Assembly: GCF_024868665.1 (NCBI RefSeq)
Contig: NC_079899.1
Coordinates: 24,173,572 to 24,237,571 of the forward strand
Reading direction: 5' to 3'
Source: Triplophysa rosa
Lineage: Eukaryota; Chordata; Actinopteri; Cypriniformes; Nemacheilidae
Length of the DNA: 64,000 bases
This document shows positions 47,084-59,913 of the stretch, piece by piece. The position numbers and the translations under genes were made by a program. Positions within the stretch are counted from its first letter, which is position 1, and each line of letters opens with the position of its first letter. Under the pieces are notes generated by a model, which saw only the letters and a program-made list of their open reading frames with translations, made no database searches and was not told the origin of the DNA.

Positions 47084-48529
47084 AAAATTAGACACTGATG
47101 AAAACGGGATTGAGAATGTCACTTACGACCTCAGTATGACTGATTCTTTCAGACGAGCCATAATATTCATCCAGCGTTTTCCGAGAACAGCATACACACA
47201 GCGCATTTGTTTGTTTGTAAGACCGTCACCGAACATTAAAAGGCAGAGAGGTGGGAAATGGAGTTGAAAAACATGGCATGAAGTAAGTGCTTTTAAATGC
47301 TCTTCTTGGCAATCACCAAAGGAAATTGATTTTAGTAATAAGACAAAGAAAGCAATTGCAGAGATCGATGCATAAAGCCAGAGCGTAATGTACAGAGCCA
47401 AGTTTACTATTTCATTAACAGAAGGACAAAACTCCAGAAACCATTCTCTATGACAAATGCCCAAGACCATTATATATACATTTCAGGTGAGTGCCGCGGG
47501 CCAACTTAAATTCTATTTCTCTGCCCCATTGTATCTCTATTTATTATTTGTTGTATTTGTTCCTGATGGAGAAGGAAGGGCTGCTGAGAGACTATTGTTC
47601 CCCCGGCCTCAGAGAACCGGGTTTGAAATAAACTCCATCACACAAAACCACAATCCCCAGCACCACCTCCACACACATACAATATCAGCCCCAAAGCTAA
47701 ATCTCACACGCTAAACTTTCCATCTAAACCAACGCTCAAAGGACCAAGGTAAAAAGTAAATCAAACACTAAACTAAACTAATCTCACACACATCCGTGTT
47801 TGTATTTTTGTAGTTTTGAGTTACACTGTGCTCCATTCAATGACCATAAGGAGGACACTCCATCACCTGATGCTTTGAAAACTAACATACCCGTATACAG
47901 ATATGAAAATATAAACACTATCATCAGCTTTGCAGGTGTTTGACAGACTGCGTTTGTTTCACAGGTGCATGTTTTTTTAGAAACATTTCCTAAACCGTTT
48001 TTATTATGGGGTGATGTAAGAACGTTGACTCATCGATGCATTTTGTGTAAAACGGAACGTTGATCTTTAGCTACCTGTATGTATATCCCTGGGTTGTCGC
48101 CACGGTTATGTGACAACAACATACACTTGCCAAAATGTGGATAAGTTAGAGATTTGAACAGGATTTGAACAGTTTTCAAGTTATACCCCATGTGTCATTC
48201 TACTGCACTATTCCAAAGTTTTCCAACTTTTTATATTGAATGAAACGCAGCACGGACACTCCAGCTTTTCCCTTAACTTTACCGCGATAACCACGGTTTC
48301 CACCAAAATACCAGTCATAAATAAATATAAAGCCTCAATCAAACAGTTTCAGAGTCATATTTTTTTTAAGCAAACTCCAGCTAAACTCTGCGGTGGGTTG
48401 TAAATGGCCCTTGAGCGTGTAAAGCTCAAACGGACGTCGAGGGGTTAACGCGGCGAGGAGAATCTTGACTTGAGCCCTGGCAGCCGCTAAACGCCTCTGA
48501 CATCTCACCAGCCTTCTCGTTCCAACCAG

Positions 48530-48860
48530 TAAGCCACCTTCAAAGTTGCTGTCAGGTAAATGACCTTGTATTTCATTAACTGATAATTAAATGGATTTAT
48601 TCCACTAACGGTTTTAATTAAAATGCTAGAAATATTGATTACCTCTATCATCTCTTCTCCCCCCAGATGAGAAAAGGTTCGAGAACTGTTTATTTAGAGA
48701 GGGGAGAGAATTAAATTAGATTGAATCTCCCAGAGATTTAAATAAGGCGTCTTACTTTTTCTGCTGTCCGTGCAGAAAAACGGGGGCCCGCTTTTTTGAT
48801 GTTTGATGTAATTATTTTGAAATCCATTTTTGCTTACCTTAATATTTAATTAAAATATCA
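48530..48860. other. TAAT-rich non-repetitive patch; candidate conserved enhancer
   Basis: It includes CATTAACTGATAATTAAATG, GGTTTTAATTAAAATGCTAG, ATTGATTACC and GAATTAAATTAGATTG, and lacks repeat signatures. Several TAATTA homeodomain cores and a TGATTA-like word sit within 200 bp. Confidence 0.3.
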
Positions 48861-50299
48861 TTTCAAAACATAATCAAATCTTACGTTTCAGTACGAAGGG
48901 CAGAGCGTCTAGCGGCCACCGAAGGCTGCCAGCGTTGGGAGGTTCGTCCCGGTAAAGGGAACGTAAGTACAAACAGCGGTTGGACGAAATGAGTTCAGTT
49001 CATCCGGAGCGATGGGGCGGAACCGCGCTACTCTTCTAATGCATATTGGCTGTTGTCCTGAAGCCACTGTCGTGGAAGCTCAGATATATTGCAGATAGCG
49101 CCGCTACAGGGTCTTCTCGGCTGCTGATGGACAAACTAATTACGCATGAAATCAAATATGATTTGTTGAAGGGGGTTCATGAAAAACGCAATCTTTATAG
49201 CCCTGACACCTCCGGTCCTTAGCTGTGTGCTAATGGAGCACAAGGACGCCGGGACTTATGGGTAATAGGATCAGAATGAGCAAATGAAAATATTTGAAAC
49301 GATCTATGATTTTCAGAGGTTTGAGCGTCTCCTAAAAAATAAAAACATCTGAAACAATCCTTGTGTTGCCAAATGTTCTTTCTCGAGTAAACGCGTATTT
49401 GGGTTGAAATAATGGTGAGTTTAATTTAAAGGTGAAATTTTCATTCTTTAAACTTAAGTGTTTCAAACGCTCTCATCTTTTAACAAAGAATCAACTTTCT
49501 TTTCTGCCCATAACTCTGCGGACGGCCTATCAATCGTGAGTTCTCTCCAAAAGTAAGAAAACAAGAAAATTAGATCAGTCATGCTCACTTATTTACTTCC
49601 CAGGTAGCATGCAAACGTTAACGCGTTGTGGAAAATGAGCAGCAATCAAGGTATTTTGGGTAATTCGATACAATTAAGTGTAATTTTAAGTCAACGGTGT
49701 CACAAATAGAAAGCGTTTGCCATTGTTGGAAAGAAAGTCTGGCTGATAAGTGGCCATTAAGATTCAAGGCAACTTCTCTACACACAAACAGATGCGGGGA
49801 ACCGACAACAGAGGAAAACAGAAAATGTACAACAAAGAAAAGAGGGACAGAAAAAAAGAAAGTGATGAGGAAAGAGAGTGAAAGGATATAATGAAATGGT
49901 AAGAAATGGCACACTAGCTAATATTTTCAATAAAGTAGTAAGCAGTCTTTGCCACAATGTTTTATGCCACAACTTGATGACTACTTTTGTCAACTTTAAA
50001 GCTCACTACTTCGAATACTGTATCCCTTAATGCAATGCACATGACCTTTAATTTCCAGTGGAACAAATAAACCAGAATTAATATGAATGTTTTCTGTAAT
50101 TGATACGATTATCTGAAACTTTATACTTAAAAATATTAGACAATATACAGTGTAGACTGTGCACAATTCTGTATACAGTACATAATGTTCTATTCTGAAC
50201 AAAGCCATTAGAAAGAGAAGTGTATTCTACACAGAAGACTACAAATTTGTACACAGCTATTTACATGTGAAAGTGGATACATACACAACCAACATGTAT

Positions 50300-50420
50300 C
50301 TTATTTATACGATACGATACTATGCTGTGCGATACGATACGCTATTCTCTGCGGTGCGGTGCGGTCTATGGTATGATATATGGCATGGTATCATATAGGA
50401 TATGATATGTAGCATGTAGG
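50300..50420 (+). repeat. Degenerate short tandem repeat (gatac / ggtatgatat)
   Basis: ACGATACGATACTATG, GCGATACGATACGC, GCGGTGCGGTGCGGTC and GGTATGATATATGG, CATGGTATCATATAGG, ATATGATATG follow one another. It looks like a decayed 5-10 bp tandem repeat that changes unit along its length. Confidence 0.7.
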
Positions 50421-50897
50421 CGGGATTGTGTGAGTGTGTGTTTACGTGTAGGAAAGCAATCCAAGGTCAGCAGCGTGATGAAGCACACAGTTTTATTTTT
50501 ACTTGTGCTCACTGATTCAAAGCACAGAAATCTGCTCACAGTCTCTCAGAACCTGATTCACACTGCAAGAGCTCTCTCTGCATCACAGGGGCATGTTGTC
50601 ACATTTAATTTCTGGTTATCAGCAAAACTATAGCACAACATGACGCTCAGGGTCAGCATCTGGATTAGAGTGAAAAGGGTTTTTTGTCAAAGTCACAGAT
50701 AGAAGTGCTTTCAAAAGCAAATATTACTAAGAAATTTCACCTGGTTGGCAAAACAACATCCAAATCCAACAAAATCCACAGAATTACAAAGATGGATAGA
50801 CTCAGGCCATATCTAGAGAACAGACTATCATAGAGACACTTTTCTCACTTTAGACAGTAAGCAACCTCCTAGAATCGTCCCAAAACACAACATCAAC

Positions 50898-52575
50898 CGA
50901 CTAAAACCCATCCAAAACAAACATAATTAAATCTGCACACAACGTTAAGCAACCTCATAGCAACGCACTTAAACCCAAGCAGAACACTTTGGCAACCGCA
51001 CAGAAATGCATTAAATCTACACAGAACACTTTAGTAACCTTACAGATATGCACTAAAACCCATACAGAACATTTTGGTAACCACATAGCAAAGCACTTAA
51101 TCCACACAGAATACCCTAGCAACACCCTAGTAACACACAAAAACTCATTCAGGACACTTTAGCAAGTGCACTGCAATGCATTAAATCTACACAAAACACT
51201 CTAGAAACTATAGCAATGCGCTAAAACTCATGCAGAACACTTTGGCAACCACATAGCGATGCACTACATCCACACAGAACACCCGAGCAACTCCAAAATA
51301 GTGTACTAAAACCCATACAGAACACTTTGCCAACCATGTAGCAACATACTACACTACATCCACACAGAACACCTTAGCAACTCCATAGAAACGCACTAAA
51401 ACCCATACAAAACACTTTGGCAACCACATAGCAACGCACTAAAGTACATCCATACAGAACACCTTAGCAACTGCATAGAAACGCACTAAACCCATAGAAA
51501 ACACTTTGGCATCCAAGTAGCAGCGCACTACAGTGCATATAGGGCTGTCACGATTATTAAATAATCGTCTCATCGTGATTGTTTGACCTCATCGCGATGG
51601 ATTCAGATCATCGCAATTATTGCACATCTCTATAGAAGACACTAGGGGGAGCTGTAGTGCGTCTACATATTGCATATTTTAGTGTATATATTGTAACTAA
51701 AGCATGGTAATACTTGTCAAATGTACCACCACAACACAATCACTTTAAAAAAAACTAAAGCATATACCATAAAAATAACCCGCAGTACAATTTTATATTA
51801 TTTAAGATAAACTCAGCGTGAAAACCAGTCTACCAAAATCTCATTAACATAGAAGTAAACTTTTATTGTAGTCTTGCAAGTGAGAAAAAAACAGACTAGA
51901 AGCTTTTCTATGACCGATAGCATTTTAATGGTGGCTTCAATTCACTCATGATCAATTTACTTAATTTACAAGTATTTGGCGGTTGTATTATTGACAGGTA
52001 AAAGCCTAAACCTTAAATATATGACCCAATTTTTTCTGATGTATTTCCTAGAAAAAAACATAGTCTTATGTTCAGAACAATATGGTCGTTTAAAAGCTGA
52101 ATAAAAAATGTATGACAATTAAATGTCAAAGCTCTAAAACAGACAATTAATCGCCAAAGCCCTAAAAGAGGCAACCAATCGTCATAATCGCAATGATTTA
52201 TTAGACAATTAATCAGCCAAATTTCATAATCGTGACAGCCCTAAGTACATACATACAGAACACCTTAGCAACTGCACAGTAACACACTAAAACCCATACA
52301 AAACACTTTGGCAACTGCAGAGTAATGCATTTAATCTACACAGAACACTTTTGCAACCTCAATGCACTAAAACCCATACAAAACACTTTGGCAACACACT
52401 GAATCCACACAGAACAACCTAGCAACCCCAAAGCAACACATTAAAACCCATACAGAACACTTTGGCAACTGCTTGGCAACGCACTAAATCCACACAGAAC
52501 ATCCTGACAACCCCTTGGGAAAAATACTAAAACCCATACAGAACATATTAACAAACTCCAAATCCCCTCCGAACA
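50898..52575. repeat. Minisatellite, about 43-bp unit, about 20 copies, split by a hAT element
   Basis: The unit resembles GCACTAAAACCCATACAGAA then CACTTTGGCAACCACATAGC. Successive GCACT/GCATT anchors at 50965, 51008, 51050 and 51093 are 42-43 bp apart. Copies are diverged, with alternating aaacccatacagaa and aaatccacacagaa forms. The array continues on both sides of the 51540-52243 insertion. Related degenerate words occur at about 56780-56860 and 63265-63345. Confidence 0.88.
51532..52251. mobile_element. hAT-type non-autonomous element inside the minisatellite
   Basis: The element is 51540-52243 (704 bp). TAGGGCTGTCACGATTATTA and its inverted right end ATAATCGTGACAGCCCTA form the termini. 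Flanks AGTGCATA (51532-51539) and AGTACATA (52244-52251) agree at 7 of 8 positions, so the duplication is slightly aged. Its TAGGGCTGTCA ends resemble the element at 37721-38078 but the interior differs. No transposase frame remains. Confidence 0.88.
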
Positions 52576-53405
52576 CAGTTGCAGTGACTTTAGCATGGGC
52601 AAAAGTTTCTTTTTTAAAAGGACTAAAAAGAAAAAACATACTAATATTGAAAACTCCCAGCACCCTGGTGATCCGTTGCCTTATCAAACCTTATCGGCCG
52701 TGTACCGAACTACACAGAGAGAAAACTGGGAACCTGGGCTCTGGCAGATCACAGAATTCCGACACACATCACATCAGGGACAGAATTCGCGGGGGACAGC
52801 CTGCATATCACAGCACGGCGAGCACGCCTAAACATGAAGGTATGGAGGAGTTCTGAGAAACTCCGATACACAATCCGTCGTGAAGCCCTTCCTGGCATTT
52901 ACTTACATTTATGTTCAAGGACACTATCGCACGGAGTTACAATATCACAGCTGGGGCATAAATCACCAGTAATCCAGCAGACAAGACTCTCTGTGTTCAC
53001 AGAAAGAACGGCATTTGTAACTGCCACAATGCAGTAATGGATTTCATCGGGTTCGGAGAAAAAAATAGGAAACAATGGAATAGAATCCGACGTGGAAATG
53101 ATAACCGGCCTTCCGTGAGTAAAACCGTCACGGTTATTATCTGCATAGAGAAGACAGTTTTATATAAACAAATAAAATGTGATGTATTCAACATTTGGGT
53201 TGTAACTGCTGGATGATTTGTCACTATTACTCTGGATTTTTATCGCTCAATTTTGAGCCTCTCTAGAGAAGTCTTTGGATGGCCCAAGCAAAGATCGTCA
53301 AATATCAACGACATATTTGCAAAATATAAATCTCAAATTAAGTTATAAATAATGACAGTAATGATATTGTTTTTTGATTATCGGACAATGCTCAAGCGGT
53401 CTACT

Positions 53406-53419
53406 GTTGCTATGGTAAC
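53406..53419. promoter_or_regulatory. RFX X-box-like site (best of four)
   Basis: GTTGCTATGGTAAC fits the consensus GTTGCYATGGYAAC with both half-sites intact. It lies in non-repetitive intron followed by CACAGCGGATG. Motif evidence only. Confidence 0.45.
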
Positions 53420-54371
53420 CACAGCGGATGTAAATGTGACTTCTGTTGATGAGCATCTATTTGACGACAGGTAAACACAAAGCACACTCTGATCAACTCA
53501 AATATAATAAGAATAAATAACGTTACAACATCACAAGAATCATGTCCAACTGTTTATTTTGACTTCAAGCGATCAAATCTACACTTTTGGTTTGTGTTGG
53601 CTGTCTGACACTATTAATAACAAACATAAAAACGCATCTCAATCATCCTGCCGGTCCTCGTCTGATGTGCCTCCAACCAAGGCCACGAGTGCTGCTGTCT
53701 GTGTAAGGAAGCAGTTTGTTCCAGTCAGACTGTGACACTCTTCACCTGTTCAAAAATATGATTTACACCCGTCTGCTGCCCCAACTTCAGCGCTCAGACC
53801 AACTTCACATTAATACACAGTTGCAAAAATGTTTATTTCTTACTTTGAATTTTTGTCTTTTTTCCAGTACAAATCGTCGCCTCCTAATTATAAGGTTCGA
53901 TGTGACATTTTTCTAAAAATGCAGTTATTCACATTTTCGTATTTTGAGACAACTTATTTAGCTTATGTGATGTTTTTTTCTTACACTGTGTACCTTTTGG
54001 GATTTTTTTAGAAAACAAAAAGGTTTCATCTACAAAGTCAAATGGAATGCGAAAACTTCGAAGCTCAATATCTCAAAACTGCTTAGAATGCAGATAGAAC
54101 CTTATAAAATATCATTCTTAAACCAAGATTGATTTACTTGCCAAAAAAGTGACATAAGATACTAACTTTTGTTTGGAAGAAAATATTAAAATAAGCTTAA
54201 AAGATTTCTGCCAGTGCATGAATACTTAATAATAATAATAAAAAATACTTAATAAGAAAAACTTCATTCAAGTTTAGTTTTTAATTTATGTTTTTAATAT
54301 CTCAGGAAATGTTGCTTTTGAAGAAAATGTTGTTCAACTACATTTGTGTGGCAAAACAAGACAAAAACAAC

Positions 54372-54767
54372 TAAGGCCGTGTTCACACATGACTTCTGTT
54401 TTACATTATAATCTTATGAGTAAACCGTGTTTTCAAAAAAGTCCTGAGCGCTTTTTTGAGGTTGAAAAAAGTTAGACTTTTCTGAAAAAAACGCCCTACG
54501 TCAAGCTTCTTTTTCACAGCTAACAATGACAGAGACCTGTCGTTTCCATAACATGCGAGGAACGTGATTGGTTGAGAATATTTTTAAAATATGTGATTGG
54601 TTATTGCAAAGACGCTCTCTGTTTATAATTAAAATGCACAAATGCTATCTTTGAACATTGCCGGCTATTACTTGTAACCACAACGCTGTGAGCATTTTTT
54701 TTACTAAAAAAGCGCCATTGTCAACTTTTTCTTGTCAAAAAAGAAGTCAAATGTGAACACAGCCTAA
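54372..54767. mobile_element. MITE with TAA duplication, Harbinger-like
   Basis: The element is 54375-54764 (390 bp). GGCCGTGTTCACACATGACT and its inverted right end AGTCAAATGTGAACACAGCC are the termini. TAA is duplicated at 54372-54374 and 54765-54767. Inner arms include AAAAAAGTCCTGAGCGCTTT and AAAAAAGCGCCATTGTCAAC. The superfamily is inferred from the 3-bp TWA-type duplication. Confidence 0.85.
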
Positions 54768-57399
54768 GAAATTATTTTTTCTTTTTTTTGCAAAGATCCA
54801 ACCAGCACGTAAGAGCTTGCTTTCAAAACTAAAGTGTCCAGTTATCTCTACACTACATCTATTAAATGGACACAACAGAGACACTTAAACTAAAAAAAAC
54901 CTGAAATTAAATGTGAAATATCCCAAATGCTTAAAGAAAGCATTTTCCCTACACACGTTAAATATGTGGAATATTCTGATGGCAAATGGTTCATTTCTGA
55001 CTTTCTATAGGAACCACTGGAGAACCATAATTTTAAAAGCGAACCCATTCCTTATTCTGGATAATATAACGTTTTACAAGTCTGAGCATCTGTCACAGCC
55101 TGTCGTAAAAGCTGAGGGGAAATCATTACGTCTCATCAATCCATTCAAATGCCCAGAAGAGCGAGCTTGTAACATTACTCCACATCCATAAATATACATA
55201 CAAATACCAAAGCAGGGCACATGCATTTTATGTCTTCCTTTTCTCTCAGCGTTGGGATATATTTCATGAGCGAGTCTTCCTGTCTTCACCTCGTCTTGCT
55301 GTTTTCTTTCTCATGCATGTCACCCCGCCCGCATACCGTCAATGCTTTGGCCAGATTTCAGGAGAAAGAGATCCAGAGGGCAGACATTAGAATTTTATAT
55401 CACTTCAAGAGCGAGAGAGGAACACGCAGCTCCTCTGACAGTCATCGAGGAGCGCGAGGGGATGATGGGACGCGTCTCACCTGAGAGGCATGCTTAAATG
55501 TGCTGTCGTGATAAGGTAATTCCGCCACGCCATATTTCCTCGCGTGGCCGACAGGTTTATGTTTACCAGACTGGCCGTAAGCATTACTGATTGAGACAAA
55601 GAGAAAAGGTTGAACAGGAATGAAACAGGGTGGCGCTTGTGCCTGTGAAAACACCAGGAACATGTGAATCTACTGATACTGATGTCTCCAAAATTAAACG
55701 CAACGTAAAAATAAGAATGAGATTTGGAAAATCTCTGTTGGTGAATGTCACTAAAAGCAAAGCCAGATCTCATTTCACTCCAAAGTCAAAGAAAAAATAG
55801 AAATTCAATAGTGTTTCGAGTACTTTTAAGATTTTTAGCATTGTGACATTAAGCAAAATTGGATTCCCATTACTGTAATAAAGTGTATTTAATTGCATTA
55901 CAATTGTTTTTTCACATCAGTATAAATGAAATGTAAAACCAAAGGGACCATACCAGCCACTTTACATTGAGAATAATACTAAATATTTTGGGGGGCCTTG
56001 CAATACAGCGAGGACATTTTTATTTACAGCATAGGAATTTTGAGAAATAACATACTTGTTTATCATTACATTATTAATGCAAATAACAATAATAAATAAC
56101 CAAATCAAAATACAGCCGTTCTTTTGATTTTGGAGGAAAGCATGATCCTAGCATGTTTTGTGAGATTATGATATTACGGAAAGAAACTTTCCTCATAGTA
56201 GCAGGATACAAGCATGTGCCGGGCTGATGCTGGACTTAGTTTATTCACATCAGTATAATCTTTAGTCACTAATCCAGTATGCACTCTGCTCCACTGACTA
56301 CAGTGTGTCTATAGCATTTCCAATATTAATAATAGAGGGAGAGCGTTGATGCCACTCAGATGCATATCCATCCTACTGAAGGCTTGTTAAATATTCATTG
56401 ACAATTATTCCTCAGTGACTGAAGGCTAAGTGGTCGCTTCTGAGAGAGAGAGAGAGAGTATTGAGAATAAAGAGGCATGCAATTATTAATGTCCATTTTT
56501 CCAGCATGTTCCTCAGCTGATGTCTGCAGATCAAAATCAAGCTCCAGACACAGCCAGACATTCAATCCCATTACATTTTGACTGAGAGTATTTTAAAAAC
56601 AAGGCTGTGCCAAAATGTATCTTTATAAATATACATATTAATATATCAAATTATGCAATAAATGAGACTGCAGATTAGTGGTTGCAACTATTAACTAACA
56701 TTGTGGGATTTTAACAAACCCTTAACCCTAAACAATATATCGCCACCAGAACATCACATGAACTTCAAGATGGGTATTCTTTCCCTTAGCAACCACCCAA
56801 AACACCCTGGCGAATACCCAGAACACATAAACAACCCTGGAAACCAACACGCTTTTCTACATGAACAGAGCACATGCCCAATACTAAAAGAATCGCATTT
56901 TAAGAACACCACATGAAAATATTACAGCACGTCAGATCAGATCTGATTTTGACAGGGAGAAATCCCTAAACATTTACAGTTGTGCCACGCTCCCAGAACG
57001 AGGCAGAAACCACGGCGCGCGCTCTCCGTTTGCATTGTGTCTTTCTCAGAAAACCTCTCCGATTCCAATAATTACAGCCTAAAGTGATCCTTGTTGCTTT
57101 ATTTTGCTAGCGAGTCGGGTAATCTTTGATCCGATTGCCAAGTGTGGAACGCAGAATACAAATGAAAAAATAATAAAATCTGCTTTATATTCCAGACTTT
57201 CTCATGCACGATATCTATAGCCAAAGGACACGATAAAAACAAATTAAGTCGCACAAGAGAAGAGTTACAGCGCGAGCAGGGGTTTATAACTTCATACATG
57301 TCTGCAGCTGATTGGAAAAACCTTTTTATAAAAATAGAGTTACAATATTCCAATTCATCTCCTGGTGAACTCTGAAATTAAAAGACAGTATAAAGACAC

Positions 57400-57640
57400 A
57401 CGAAACGGCAGACGCGGAAAACAAACGCAGACCAGTTCCTATCATCCGCGAGCGAGGCGGTTATGAGGCGTGAATTTCACGTCGCCAGTAATTCAACAAT
57501 ATTCATTGCAAAACATGTTGCTCGTACATCTCGTGCGCAGGAAAAAATTAATATGAATTAAACCTTGCCTGCATATTAATTCATATCATTTGTGTGATTA
57601 AATATTTGAAACTGCCTGCAAAAGAAAAAACATGGCGCTA
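57400..57640. other. Non-repetitive patch with inverted tattaattcatat motifs; candidate enhancer
   Basis: TTAATATGAATTAA (57549-57562) is inverted by a TATTAATTCATAT word about 15 bp later (57574-57586), giving paired POU/homeodomain-like half-sites. It is followed by GTGATTAAATATTTG. No target duplication or transposon-like end is seen. Confidence 0.3.
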
Positions 57641-59637
57641 TTAATTTTTTTCATCAAATATTCATTTCAATTGTCAAACTGCCGCCGGCAACAAGACAAA
57701 AAACACTTAAAGAGGTATGTCAATTTTAAGTCACTTTATGAATTACAGCTGGAGTGCTTTCGCATGCTAATATAAGCACAGAGACCTGGAATAAATTACT
57801 GCCTATTTGGGTCCTTGATTATTTTTCATTTTCACCACAGAAGTTGATAAATACTTTGTCGAAGGGGTTGGAGGAATATTAAGTCTTTGAAATTAACACA
57901 CATTCTGTTTAATCAAACTCTCACGAGATGAATTTGCAAACACAGATAGGAATGTGAGCGCTACAGTTACCATTCGAACAAACTTTTGCCGTGTGACTCG
58001 CACGGCATCGGTTTTGCTACAGATACCCGTGATGCCCGAAATCATTCCAAGTTTGTAGGATAAAAAAGTCCATATCTTTTAAACTTCCAAGTCATGGATC
58101 AGAGTATCTTAAAGACTTTGTCAAACATACAACATTGGGCTAAAGAACACAATCTGGAAAATAACGGTGGCACACGATGCCAAAGAAGAACCACGTTTTG
58201 CTGTGAGGTTCAACGAAGAACCACTCAAAAACGATTATAATTTTATATTTATACGGTTAATCTACATTCATTTGTTTAAGGTGATGTACAAAATGTGTGT
58301 GTTGACCTTTGTATAACTTTAACCACTTTTAAAACCTGTATAGGGCAAACCAGAAACGTACCAGGAAAAGCGAAATCTAACCCAGTTGACGCAACACTTC
58401 AATCCTGGCTCACCCGTTTAAAAAATCTCAATTTACAGCATATCAAACGTGTAACTGTAACACAGCGATTAAATATATATCAAGCCCTAAAAAGTCCAAT
58501 TTAAATTCCCAATTTCTAAACCGACATTCAATTTGGAGCGAACTCCAGATTTAAAGTCTGCACTTACGACACAGGGGTGGCCGGGCCCCTGTCTCCCAAA
58601 ACTTCAGCTGCCACCTCCTGTAATTTCATTTTTCCCAGCAATAACCCCGGGTCACTTTTTAAGCACGGTGACTTTGATATACCTCAGACTGCTCCATATG
58701 CATGGCTGGGTGGCGTAGTGTGGCATGGCTGCTTTTAACATATGCCAACGAACAGAACGGCCCTCCCTTTCCCCCTCCTCCACACTGTGCACAGAGCAAG
58801 GGGTGAAATAACCGCCCCGGGGCAGACAAGCTGTCTCCGAGGAGTCTCCGATAAGGGCCCTGCCTGCCTTATACATACATACATATGACAGCGGAGAAAT
58901 ACGACACAGACTGCTGGCAGGGACCGCGGTGTGCCCGACCGCAGCGAGAGGGACGCAGATACCGCAAACTCTTCGGGCCATGGAGGAGGTCCCCAACGAG
59001 ACGATAAACCGGTAAAGAGGCTGCGTGTGGAAATTCTGACCCAAAAAAATAAATGTTAGAGTGCTTGCTTGTTAACCCGAGGGGTTTTTTTACAAGCTCG
59101 GTTACAGGATTAGATTAACTAGGGCGAAAAAAACACGGTCTAATCAGGGCCGGTGACTTTAAACGTGTTGTCACACTCGGTTGGCTTCAGGGGTCCGGGA
59201 GAAGTTCGCGGGAATTTCGACGGAAATGTGAACGCTCCAAATGAACCCTTTTAAAGTGAACTTGGATTGTCTAAAAAAATGCCAGTGCAGTTTTACTTCA
59301 AATGTGACTTCAAAGGGCACTTTGTTTTCATAATTAACTATGTGTTTTTTGGCCATTACAGGTTACGAATGATGTAACCATAGCAAAAATGATGAAATGC
59401 AACGGCACTCGGAAAATGAGCCGTTTTGTTTCTGAAGAGATGACAGAATGTGGAATTAATGAAAAAATATCGCGAACATCACAGACTCTCAAACACCTTC
59501 ATAATTTTACATGATTTAAAACGAATGTTTAATTAAATGAATAATTTACCATAATATGAACAAATGAGATATGCCCCCCTTTTATGGCCAAGGTCAGTAT
59601 AAATGCTTTTTATTTCTCTGTTTACTTTTTAGTCCAC

Positions 59638-59913
59638 TTAAAAGGGCAGTTCACCCCAAAAACAAAATTCTTCTGTCATTCCAAACCTGTATGACTATTT
59701 TTTCCGCAAAGCACAAAAGAAGATATTTTGAAGAATGTTGGTAACCAAACAACAGTGACTTCCATTGTATGAATACAAAACCACGGAGGCATTTCTCAAA
59801 ATATCTTCTTTTGTGTTCCACTGAACAGAGAGTCATATACATGTTTTAAATGACACGAGTGTGGATAAATGATGTCAGACATTTGTATTTTTTTAGGTGT
59901 ACTGGCCCTTTAA
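59638..59913. mobile_element. Angel-like element, complete copy with TTAA at both ends
   Basis: This 276-bp copy starts TTAAAAGGGCAGTTCACCCC and ends CTGGCCCTTTAA, with TTAA at 59638-59641 and 59910-59913. The inner arms ATTCCAAACCTGTATGACTA, CACAAAAGAAGATATTTTGA and CTCAAAATATCTTCTTTTGT form one long hairpin. It is the reference copy for the diverged members elsewhere in the window. The family name and superfamily (Kolobok or piggyBac, from TTAA) are from memory. Confidence 0.88.

Noticed and set aside
47123..47470. 115-codon minus-strand frame as the missing upstream akap6 exon
   Set aside because: It is hydrophobic and cysteine-rich with no spectrin-repeat pattern, and does not match AKAP6.
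48895..48975. tRNA or tRNA-SINE suggested by GGTTCGTCCC
   Set aside because: There is no A box at the right distance and no cloverleaf pairing; a chance B-box-like word.
50898..52575. CRISPR-like array of regularly spaced repeats
   Set aside because: The whole 43-bp unit is repeated with gradual divergence and no unique spacers, and the DNA is vertebrate; it is a minisatellite.
52515..52856. 113-codon + strand frame near the minisatellite
   Set aside because: It begins in degenerate repeat units and runs through sequence without conserved character; no homology recognised.
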